Of a DNA stretch of 64,000 nucleotides, positions 34,969-45,800 are shown piece by piece. Under the pieces are notes generated by a model. It had not been told where the DNA came from and searched no databases. It was given only the letters and a program-made list of their open reading frames with translations. The DNA comes from Thozetella sp. PMI_491 (Eukaryota; Ascomycota; Sordariomycetes; Chaetosphaeriales; Chaetosphaeriaceae): NCBI GenBank assembly GCA_021432635.1, contig MU270057.1, positions 310,001 through 374,000 of the forward strand, given 5' to 3'. A program made the position numbers and the translations under genes. Numbering within the stretch: the stretch's first letter is position 1; every line of letters starts with the position of its first letter.

Positions 34969-36654
34969 ATGGCCGTCCCGCTGTTCCGGTGGCAGGCAGT
35001 TTTGCTGGCTCTTGCCGGCATACAACCGGGTTGTACAGCGCATGCCATCTCTACTTGGTGGACGGTATACGGCTTTGGCCCCCAGCTACTAGTGCGCAAC
35101 GACACTACAGGCGAGTTTCGCTACAGCGACTGCAACAGCAATAACAATCCAATCTACTCATATGTGGGCGATAAGGTCTTAGACTTTAAGTATCCGCCCA
35201 GAAATGGCAGCGCATTTTCAGGTACGGGCTACGTATCAAACGGCAACGTGACAGTGTAAGCTCCCGAATCCGCCCTAGGCGTCCCAGCGCGCTCAGCACT
35301 TTGAAGCCCGATGCTGACTTGGACGTGTAGAGCCTCGATCTACTATCAAGGCAACAACGGCTCTATCTTCAACTCGCTTTATTCGTGTGACATGACGGCG
35401 GGTAAGTTTATTTTGACGTACAATGGATGTGCCAGCTTGGCAGCCCCGTCTATCCACAACGAAACAGGCATCTCGTCAATACTGCTGGGGTCCATTGCCG
35501 GGTACAGGACCTTCTACCACGATGAGAATATGGTCATCAACATGATTGGCTATGATTTTCAGTCCGGCTATCGGTACTTGGGCATCGTCGACAAGGATGT
35601 CCAAGAGTCGCGCACGTTAACGTCATGGTACATTGGCGTGGACCAGGGCATCTACGATGCCAACACGCAGAACATCACCGTCGCAACCCCTCGAGACAAC
35701 AAGACTATTGAGGTTATGCAATGGAATTCGGACAAGTCGTGGCACGTTTGTAAGCACAAACTCCTAGTCTCATGTGATGCACCGCTATCCAATACATGGG
35801 ACTGAGTATTGAATTCCCCTACTTTAGCAACATTTCCAGGGACCCTTACTAGTGAGCGCGTTAATTCTACCGCCAACGCGTCGGCCATATCTCCATCATC
35901 TGATCGACCGAGCTTTGAACTGCCAGCCTGGGACGGCCACCCGGCGGGCTTCGGGCTCAGTATGGACTACCTCAACAATCGTAACCTCTGGTACCTGGGT
36001 AACGACTCCAATTTATACCAAATCTACAGCCCTGCTACAGGCGGCTGGGCCTTGCAGACAAGGCAGCCAGCCGCCTTTTGGCCCGCGGCTGACCCGGGAT
36101 CTCCGCTTGGCATAATTCCAAATCCCAACACCGCTAACGTATGGATCTACTACCTCGTCGATGGCAAGCTCGGCTCGACCACATATGGATTCAACAATGA
36201 GAATTGGACGGAGTGGGCATCATTACAGACCGAATCTGCAGTGGGCTCATCATCCGGTCTTTCTGTAGCCGTCCGCGCTGGCATCGGTGTTAGCGCTGCT
36301 GTAGGTGGCCTACTGCTCACATGCGCCGCTTTTCTCCTCTGGTGGCGCCGCAAGAAGCGGAAGGAGCCCATCGACCGGCCACTCGCCGCAGCGGGAACCT
36401 CGTCGGCTGCGGGCAAAGCCGAGGAGACTGCAGATGGCAAAGGCACTCCACCCCTGGACGGAAACCATCTCATGCTAGCGCCGCAAGAAATGGAGGCACC
36501 GAAGGGATTGCACGAAGCTCCTGTGGACACGGATATATACGAGCTTCCGGCCATAGGAGACATTTATGAGCTTCCAGCTGGGACAAATACAGATGCAGCG
36601 TTAGACATACGAAATGAGGAATGTGAGAAAGCTGGGCAGGTTGCTGGGAGCTAA
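34969..36654 (+). CDS. Type I membrane protein with lectin-like propeller and YELPA tail
   Basis: Exons 34969-35255, 35331-35749 and 35828-36654 give 1533 bp (510 residues). A signal peptide (WQAVLLALAGIQPGCTAHA) is followed by a ~340-residue ectodomain of repeated strands with Trp/Tyr and sugar-site-like turns (LWYLGNDSNLYQIY, SIYYQGNNGSIFNS), resembling the fungal fucose-specific-lectin beta-propeller. Many N-glycosylation sequons are present. A single transmembrane helix (VSAAVGGLLLTCAAFLLWW) precedes RRKKRK and a ~110-residue cytoplasmic tail. The tail ends with two near-identical IYELPA units (DIYELPAIGDIYELPAG), a motif seen at the ends of several fungal surface receptors and sensors. 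Start chosen at the Met opening the signal peptide. Ligand and role unknown; the lectin assignment is tentative. Confidence 0.75.
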
Positions 36655-37122
36655 TCAGGCTATACAAATCTGATGAAGCATTACATCAGCGGCGATATCA
36701 GGTTAGCAGGAGACAGTTTACCCTTTAGGCGGTAGATATAATACTGTTCGCATAGGCTGTACGTACCCTCGCAGTCTCGCTAGTACAAGCAAACCTGTAG
36801 CTCGCACAGTGGATGCCGTATCCGATATCCTGGTCACATTCAGTATATCAAAAGATCGCATAGCAAAAGCTGGCCATTCCACTATCTTTGATGCTCGCCC
36901 CGATAGGCCTAGCTATTAGAGTTAACTTGGAACAGAATGAACGGCCTGTTGGCCACAATGCACGAGCTCCCCCAGCAATAGTTCTCTAAGCATCTGGGTA
37001 TTTATCCCCAGCTACCTAGGGTTTGAGATCATCCCGAATAAGTCTGGATAGGTCGTGACTTTCCGGCCCCTGGCGGTAAGACTTGCCAATCCTGCATTCT
37101 TAAACTAATATAACCCAAGTGG
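36655..37122. other. Convergent spacer
   Basis: Tail-to-tail spacer between the lectin-like gene and the P450. Nothing recognised. Confidence 0.5.
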
Positions 37123-39179
37123 CTAGGGACTGTGGTGTAGTTGGCTTGGAAGCGCTGTACGGACTAGTATTTTCAGCCTGGTCTCTGGAAGGAAAAACAT
37201 CGTAAAAATGGTCCGCTGCGGTTTCGTGTCCGGAATAAGTCTGATATCATATCTCTGTATCAGTTCAGCCAATATCAACTTCATCTCAGCTACAGCGAAG
37301 AATCTGCCTGGGCTTCTCATTGATTAGTAATAAAATTCCCCTCTCATCAATGATCTATATCGGTAAAGTCTACTCCGTAGGCTTGAGCTTACCATGCATG
37401 CCTGCCGTGGCCAAAAAAGGAGTGCTCCACTGACGTATTGATCATATATCTTTGGTTTTTCGGCCTTTGATTGAGAAACCGAAACCCATCGAATGTGTCA
37501 GGTTCATTATAGATCTCAGGGTCCCGCGTCAGGCTATAGTGTGTAGCGGCGATCATGACTCCGGGGGGGACCTCAGTGCCGTCGCTGAAGCGGAAGGGTT
37601 TCGCGACGAAGCGGTTCAAGGAATCTGTATGAGAAGGGAGCTGAGGTCAGTTTTTTTTTTTTATGCTGTTTGTAAAAAGTATTAGTTATCGTATATGTCT
37701 TAAGACGTACAGAATGCCATCGGAAAGTATCGTGCTGCTTCAAGAAAGAAGCTGTCCATCATCTTCAGCTGCCCAAGCGCCTGCTTCGTTATGTCATTCT
37801 CGCCGTTCGAGCCAAATATATGTGCGATTTCTTCTCGGAGTGGCTCCATATACTTTTCGTGCTCCGAAGCTAATTGGTAAACGATGCTCGACAACGTCTA
37901 GTCACGTTAGTCCTAGCTTTCTTTAGGCTGTACATGTCGTTTACCGTCAAAGTGGTATGAATCCCACCAAAATTTACCATCAAGATACCTGATATTACGC
38001 CTTGGAAGACGGCAAGGTGAGAAGGGCTATCTTGGATCAGCCATCGCATCATGTCGTCGTTGAGGACTTCGCCCCTTCTCGAGGCGTCCATAGAACGCCT
38101 GACGTAGGGTCCGAGGATCTCCTCCATATGCTTTCGACGTTTGTAGACCGGAGTCAACCGGAGGATCCAGCTATCCACGGGTAAGTCCGGATCGCAGCAG
38201 GAAGATATTTGCGGACTCACGGCTTGATAAATTCTGGAAACAATCGGATAACAGCCGATGAGATCAAAACGTCCCAAGTGAAAGCTATGGTGCTCTGGAG
38301 ATGCGCTTCATTATTGCCTGATACCTAGAGAGTTAGGGCTGTGATAAAGATGTCACAGGTGGAGATACGTGCTCAGCTCTGGGCCGAACATAGCCCTGTT
38401 CGTCACCTTAGCGATCGTCTTAGTGAGCACGTCGACAATTGAAACTTCGACCCAGTCTGTCTATGGTATGAGTACACCAGTTCGTGTAGATAGAAGGCCT
38501 CGTGACCAGCTTACTATCAGGCGCACCGATCTCCCGATCTAACGAAGCTCGAATTTCTTCCCTCATAGCTGGAATGCTACGGCCGATGTGTTGGGTCAGT
38601 TTTGTTCGCACTAGCGTCGCTGTCAAGGTCGAAGAGGCTAGCTCTCCAAATGTGTATTTCATCTGAGTGATCTAGCCCGTGTTAACCCAGTTAGTGGTAC
38701 CAGCCGTCGGAGCTTAGTAAACCGCAGTACTGAAGTCCACTGCTCGCAGACTTACATCATCCTGGCCTTTGCAGGCATCAATAACGTCTTCTGGCGCGTC
38801 TAGATACTCCACGACCTTGGCCCGGTCAGGGACCATGACCACCTCAGAGTCTAGTGTAGATATTCGAAAGCACGTCCCCTTGTGGTCAGAATACCCAGCA
38901 GACATGCATTCTACAGGGTATAGCAGGAATGCAATAGCGCCACACCATCGGCCGATAAAGTCGACCGGGACCGGCCCATACCCGATGCCTGTAATCTTAG
39001 ACTATAGTAGTGGGTTAGCTAGGGCATAAAACAAGGCACTCTTGAGCAATACCTACAGATGACGAGTATAGAAGGACCCTTGTTGCCGTAATTAGCGCCG
39101 CTGCCAGTCCAAGAAGCAGGGCCATTTGTGGCCAACCAGTGCTCCCAGGGAGCCATTCAAATAAGACCGATACCCCCAT
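37123..39179 (-). CDS. Cytochrome P450, ent-kaurene-oxidase-like (many introns)
   Basis: A full P450 spread over about ten short exons. The first is 39057-39179 (membrane anchor MALLLGLAAALITATRVLLY after a short lead), the second 38756-39001 (VPVDFIGRW ... CFRISTLDSEVVMVPD), and the last ends at 37123. Also seen are an exon reading WVEVSIVDVLTKTIAKVTNR, the I-helix region SGILMVNFGGIHTTLT, the K-helix ExxR in FFLEAARYFP, SLNRFVAKPF and FRFSDGTEVPPG. The haem loop FFGHGRHACPGRFFA is split by an intron inside the Cys codon. The closest look is fungal diterpenoid/triterpenoid P450s (CYP503/CYP68 type). One junction near 38310-38390 has no clean GT-AG solution in phase, so that join may be a GC donor or a real defect. 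It lies beside the FAD monooxygenase on the same strand. Confidence 0.8.
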
Positions 39180-40039
39180 TGACTTGGTAAAATTTCGTTC
39201 GACTAGAAAGAGGACGAGAAGTCTAGAAAAGTAACTGAGACAAAATCTTCAGATATCTGGGGTTAAATGAGGGGTATCCCATTATTTTCCTCTGGCTTGA
39301 GCCACAGCCAATTAAGTGAGCCAGCCCCCAATGAGAAGTTCTAGCCGGGGTTACAAAAGGATTAGCGCACCACACTTTAGGAAATTGCACGAAGCATGGG
39401 TGCGGTGAAGTACTTATGTCTACTTCAGAAATAGACGCAACTTTTCCGTGATCTGTCGCTGTCGCTCTCCGGGATTGATTACCTAGCCGTCGTCATCCCA
39501 TGACGGAAACAGCGCGCTATCACAGCGGTAAGAGACATACTGGAGTACATCAATGTTCATCAACTAGCCAGAGATTGAAGGAGGGCGAGGGGGGGAGGGG
39601 GTGGAGGGTGGGCAGTGTCTTCCTCTAACAACCATATTAAAAGGAAATAGGCGCCCGCATGTTGAAGAGTCATTTTGGGTGTGCTCTAATGGCGTTTTCT
39701 GCAGGATCCTGCATGTTGTGCCTCTAGTTTCATCGCCATTTCGTATCAAGAACCTGCTGACTCCCTCAATGATGGTCATTGCAATTAGGTCTTGCGTCTA
39801 TAGTGTTTCGACACTTCGACACAAAATCTTTTCTCATTATCTTATAGCTATGAACTATCTTGCCTTGGGATTTAGTATTTAGGTAAGGAGCAGATCGTTA
39901 ATGTTTCCTCTGTTGTCGTATGGCATACAGCCTTCAAAATTGTCCTTTCTTGCAAAGATCGCCATAGTACTTATTTATTTGACCTCTTCTCTCGGTGATC
40001 TAGTCTTCAAGGCGGGCTTTACGACAGTGTGGACACAAC
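39180..40039. other. Spacer between P450 and FAD monooxygenase
   Basis: Promoter side of the P450. A G-rich tract (GGGGGGAGGGGGTGGAGGG, about 39588-39608) could form a quadruplex. No gene seen. Confidence 0.45.
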
Positions 40040-41361
40040 TTAAGAATTAAGTAGCCCTTGGAATATTTCGACCGCTTCTGCCAGGTGGGCTTGTATATCC
40101 ATATTCCAGATCCGTCTCGGTTCTGTGTCCAATTCCTCTGCCACAACTTCAAGGTTGTCTCCACTGGTGGCGCCTTGAAAATCCATACGCTTTCCGTTCT
40201 CGAAACTCTTAGCGGCAACCTCTGAAGCTCGAGGAACTCGGACAAAGTCATATGCGGTCAGTGCCCGGGGCACATCTATTCTGGAGGAGCATTTCCCTAG
40301 GAGGGCCGAAAGAATATACGAGTCTTCAATCGCCATTCCGGCCCCTTGCCCAAAATGTGGCGACATTGCGTGGGCGGCATCTCCAAGGAGACATATCCGG
40401 CCTTTATGAAACGTTGGCACTCGGGGGTTTTCGAATATGGCCCAAATGTCTGGTTTGAGGAGCTATAAGATGGTGAGAAATATCCCGTGCTACCATACCC
40501 CTGGCAGTAACTCACCTTCATTATTTTCCTCACGCTCGATCCCCATTTAGATTCACTAAAATCCTTGTCGACATTTTCCGTCTGAGCTTGCTGAACCCAT
40601 TCGCCTTCCCATGTATCTGTAATACTGTCATGAAAAGCAACTACGTTCATGATCGCGCCACTGGCCACAGGGAAGGTTAAGACATGGCCGCCGTGGCCCA
40701 GGTACATGATTCGGTTGTTCGCATGTTCCTTGCCCAACGCCTTCTCGGCTATCTTCATCGGAATGAGACCTCGATAAGCAACCTTCTTGGTAAACCTCGG
40801 GACGACTAAGTTTGGATCGTCGAACACAAGTCCTCGGCAAGTGGATCGAATGCCGTCGCAGCCCACTACCAAGTCGACCAGGCGCTCGCTGCCGTCCGCA
40901 AAGCTGCAAACTATCTTCTCTCGGCTCTGATCAATAGATACCAACTTTTTGTTAAACTCGGTAACGTTGGATGGCAGTAGCTTCACCAATGCGTCTAGCA
41001 AGTGAACGCGATGAGAGCCACTCATTCCTTTTGCCTCGTCCATTTGCACCTCAATAATTCTCTTCCCTTCATTCTCACCTTTCTCCCCGCAGAGGAAATC
41101 AAACCATACGGTCTGCTTTGACTCCCAGCTATTGAATGCAGCTATTTTCAGATAGCTATCCCATATGCGCGGATCAATGAGACGCATGGCAGAGGGGGCA
41201 TTGGCGAAGAAACTCACGCCGGCGCCGATTTCGCCGTATGCACCCCGCGATTCGAAAATTGTAAAGATGGTGTGCTCGAATTTGGATAGAGCGATACCCA
41301 AGATCACGCCGCCGATGCCTCCACCTATAATCGCGATGTGAATCGGTTTCCGCTCCGCCAT
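40040..41361 (-). CDS. FAD-dependent monooxygenase (salicylate-hydroxylase-like)
   Basis: Exons 40516-41361 and 40040-40462 give 1269 bp (422 residues). It is a group A flavoprotein monooxygenase that uses NAD(P)H and O2 to hydroxylate or epoxidise. Seen are the N-terminal FAD dinucleotide motif (IIGGGIGGVILGIAL, Gly13-Gly18), the DG motif (LVVGCDGIRSTCR) that binds both FAD and NAD(P)H, and the second FAD motif (RICLLGDAAHAMSPHFGQGAG). The length and order are those of fungal salicylate-hydroxylase-like enzymes, which recur in terpenoid and polyketide clusters. It neighbours the P450 at 37123-39179 on the same strand and marks the right margin of the putative triterpenoid cluster. Substrate unknown. 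Confidence 0.9.
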
Positions 41362-42541
41362 GTCTAGTCTGTCAAGAAATCGCTCTCTAGTTTAGGTGGA
41401 AAGTAGTTTCACGGGGTGAGTGCGTCATTGAATAGGAGATAGATTATGTTTTCTAGCTCGGTTATCTCCAGACAGGCGATACGCTGCTTATTTAGATGTA
41501 ACCTAGATTTTGCTTTATAGCCGTGAGTGAATCCCACCCCCTCTCATGCAAGTAAGCTTACATCCTGTAGCACACGAGTATCTTGCTTGGCCAGCGGAAC
41601 AGGTTCTGCTGCAATGTCGGTAGTCGATATTGGGTGGCCAGCTTTCATATATATTGCTTAAGGTGTGTCGTACTATGACCGAGACTGCTGCAATATATTG
41701 AAAATGTGCATATAGGGTCCTACGGAAAAGAATGGTGTTAATACCAGTTTGAACGCCTTGATGGCTACAGTTCGCTTCAGACCTCCTTCCTATTTTGAAC
41801 TCTGCCTTCTCTGGAACCTTGGATGCACCGTTCGAGAAAACACCAAATCCAATACTCCTTTCTTCCGAGACTCTATCTAATAAAGGTAAGTCAGTTCCGT
41901 ATGGCGTTTACTCGCTGATATAAATAAGCATATTTAGCTCGCATAGCGTGCTAGCCTCGGCCTCTTAAGCGCCGCTATACGGCAAATGAACCAAGCAAAT
42001 CGCACAGCAAAATGATTTATGAGGTGTGTGCACGGAAGCGTTTTAATTATAATATCATATAATACATATTTTTCTAATATACAGACATTCTATTTTCCCC
42101 GCTTCTTAAGGCGTGCTTCGCTCGTAGCCCACGGCGCTACAAGCTTTGGTGGGACACTAGTTTCTCCTGCATAGATCGCATACTGAACTGCGGCCTGAGT
42201 AACCTTATATAGTTAAGTCGGATAAGTTAGTTTACGTATATATACCTTGGTAATCCTTTTAGTGCGCGTTTTTATTGATTTATTAATCATGGGCAGGGTT
42301 TCCGTATAGATTCTACTATGCAACTTCTATGTCTCCTGGCAATAGCCCTAGCCACGGTATATAACCCGTCACGATAGTAGTTCAACCTGTCGAGAAATTT
42401 CGCATAGCGGTTTAGTTTGTTAGATTTGGTACGAACATACTCAAGGAGCTTGACGGGTTATTCTGCGGTGATCTTGCTATTGGCTACCTAAACACTAATC
42501 AGTTATAAAAGAAACGAAGAGTCTTTCAAAAAATAAATAAA
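41362..42541. other. Gene-free, increasingly AT-rich flank of the retroelement
   Basis: Promoter side of the FAD monooxygenase, then AT-rich DNA with a copy of a dispersed repeat (42003-42039). The base change toward AT before the LTR suggests that RIP or an older degraded element reaches outside the retrotransposon. Confidence 0.5.
42003..42039. repeat. Short dispersed repeat, copy B
   Basis: GCACAGCAAAATGATTTATGA..GCACGGAAGC region matching 33634-33669 over ~36 bp with CG-to-TG differences and small indels. Likely the end of a decayed transposable element. Confidence 0.5.
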
Positions 42542-42546
42542 AGGAC
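42542..42546. repeat. Target-site duplication, left
   Basis: AGGAC directly before the 5' LTR; the same five bases follow the 3' LTR (49931-49935). This shows that the two LTRs bound one insertion. Confidence 0.9.
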
Positions 42547-42801
42547 TGTTGGATCGTGGGTTCGTAGCGTTGCTCGATCTAGTATGGAGGATCCAGAGCT
42601 CTGACGAGCTCTGATTGGACCACAGCCGATCTAGTGCAGAGAGTTACATGATTGGCTAAGGGCTATTTAGGGGCTCGTTCGAGCAGTCAACTTAGCTTAT
42701 AGAGAACACATCTAGACATATACCAATACAGAGGATCTTTTACCCAGTTGTTTTACGTTTATTTGTTTTACAGTACTAAGATCTTGTAATACTAACCAAC
42801 A
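42547..42801 (+). repeat. 5' long terminal repeat
   Basis: 255 bp, TGTTGG...CCAACA, matching the copy at 49676-49930 at about 94% with only transition differences. Orientation follows the internal order of coding traces. Confidence 0.93.
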
Positions 42802-45800
42802 CTAATTAGTGTTGCTTTTAAAAGCAGTACAGATAAGCTAGGCAAACTTATAAACGCTACTTAGGAGATTCTGTTCTTATTTGCTTTAGGGCTCCTTTAA
42901 AGTGGTGATTTCGTTGGAGGATTCTGTTCTTCTTTGCTTTAGGGCTGCTAATGATTATATAAACGACTATCTAAAGCGTATTATAAGTACTATAACTAGT
43001 ACTAGCTAATAATATAAGGCACTATTCTTATTGTATTAAGACCTTATTAAGAAAGTATTAAAATAAATTAGTATGCCTATAAGTATAGTAGCTAGTATAT
43101 AAGTATGTTAGTAACACATTAAAATGCTGATAAGGAGCGTAAGGATATAGAGCTTATAGTGATACTTATTTGCCTAGAGCTTTAGCTTTAAGACTAAGAT
43201 ATTATAGATTAAGTAATAGTCTTAAAACTATACTAGGAGATTAATCTGGATACTACTCTAACTAAGCTGAGGAATTTATAGGCTATATCTTAATTACTTG
43301 GTTATTATAACCTAGGGAAACTACTATGTAAAAATAAACTACTAAGCTATTTTTAAGAGGATTTTTAAAGCTAGTAGATTAAAGACTTTTAAAGGCTGGA
43401 TAAGCTGATTGTATAAGTATTATATAGTTACCTGTATAATTATAGACTGTTAGTAAAACAGGCTATATAACTTCCTTTAGCTATTATTCTCTTTAACTAT
43501 ATAATAAAATAGTTTAGAGATAATAAGGATAAAAGGGCTGTTTTATAGATTATTTATCTAATTCTAAGGATTGCTTAAAGCTTGGCAAGCAGTAAAAGCT
43601 TAATCCTAACTAGGGACTAGTAAAGACCCCTAATAAAAATACTCTTAAGTTAGCTTTAATAAAAGAGTAGTTTTATATAAGGCTAGGAGTAGGTACTAAA
43701 TAATATAGGGGAGAGTAGAGCTTTAATTAACTAATTAACTGCTTTAAACATCTCTAAAAAGCCCTATAAATAACCCTTTAATAAATTAAACCAAGCTAAA
43801 ATACCTATAATCTACTAGGATTAACCTGGTTAAAATAAAGGGACTAAGTATAGCTAATAGCTGTTTTAAAGAGCTTAAAGATAGTAAGAAAGGGGATTTA
43901 ATAAGCCTAATCCCTATAGTTAAGACTAGTTATTATATTAGACGCTTAGATAATAAGGATTTTAGAGATTATAAAGTATATATAACAGGTAGAATAATAT
44001 ACCCCTAAGTAATTAAGAAAGGGGTTTTAATATATCTATAGCTATTAATAAAGACTGGCAGAACTAGGACTAGTATATTCTATTATCCCTAGTATCTCTT
44101 ATTAAAGAGATTAATATAAGCTTATTATAAGTATTTATAAAAATCTAGAAAGATAGGAATATATAGACTAGTGTCTAGTATAATATCCTAGACTTTAAAG
44201 TTAAGTAGTTCTTACTATATATATAAAAGCTTAAGATTAGACTATTATAGCTTTATATAATCTTTAACTACTTATTAAAAGGAGAAGTATTATAATACTA
44301 CCTATATTATATAAACCCTAAATAGCTATTTATAATATTATATACCTAGATCAGACAATATTATAATATAAAAATTATATAAGCTTTATACTATAGTAAT
44401 TAGAGCTTACTAATATTTTTAATCCTAAGAAAGAGACTAGAGATAACTGGAAAAAATAAATTAAAGGTGTTATAAGTACTTTTTAATAAGCTATAGCTAT
44501 GTTAGTAAGCTTTTAGTAATATATATAATACTAAATAATAACTAGTAGATACAACTTTAAGAGTAGTCTTAAGAGTTAGAGAGTTATTAATAGTATTTAT
44601 AAGGCTAGAAAAGAGTTTTAAAGTACTTTGTTTAACACTTAAGAGTATTTTATAGATTATAAAGAATATATAGTTATTAACTAGGAAAAGCTTTTTTATA
44701 AATTAATAATTTTAATAGATAGGGAAGTGTTAAAAAGGCTATAAAAAAAGCTTTAAGTGCTTTTTATTAGATAATTAAAGATCTAGTATAAAATAGACTG
44801 GTAGATACTAGGTATGTAAAAAAGAAGGCTGTTTCTTAATAAACTATATAAAGGAGGATTAGGTAAAGGTAAAAGAGGATTAGAAGTATGACTAAGCTTT
44901 TTATAATAAGCTTAAAGAGACTTTTTAAGTATTTTTTATCTTATATAAAGGCTTGATTTTAAAGATTATGTTTTACTAAGATAAAAATTATAATAAGGCT
45001 AATGGGAAAGTTAGTAATTATAATAAGCTTTTTAAGAGTGATAAAAGTAATTAAAAAAGTAGTTAATAGTATGAGACAGTTGTTTAACTTGTTAATATAT
45101 TATTCTAGTATATATTATAAGTTAGAATAAGAGATGTTTTACTAATAGACTAGAACCCTAATTATAATAAGTATAAAACAAATGTTTTTATACTTGATTA
45201 ATATTTTAAAGAGGTATTTTAAGGTATAATATTAGATACTAGTATAGCTAAAAAATCAACCGCTAGGAAAAGCTAGTTTTAAGTACTTTATAAGTAGATA
45301 TTAGGGATTATATTAGACATTAGTAGAGCTAGGGAAGTATATATAAAGTTTAGCAGTGGAGCTTTTATAAGCTTTGTAGAGAGTATTAAGCTGGATATAC
45401 TGGTTGGCTGGGTAATATTCTATATGGTTGATATATTAACCCCCTTTCTTTTTTGTTTAAGAGATATAGATAAGCTTAGGGTAGAGCTATATAATATATA
45501 TAATAAGCTGGTAAGTGCCTTTAGAGTATGTATACTAGTATATAGGAAATAGGGCTATGTATAGCTTTATCTAGACAACCTAGGAGTATAGTAAATAAAT
45601 AGTTTAAATAGATTAAGTGTAATATTCCTGACTAAGGCTGAGCTAAGGTATATTTATTTATAATTTAGCTATCTATCTGTAGGGAAAATGTATAAGTTTC
45701 TTAAGAAAGTAGGTTATAACGTTAAGATAAATACTTTTAAGCTTATAAACTACTTTTACTATTTCTATTAGATATATTAAAGTATATTAAAATACTTTAA

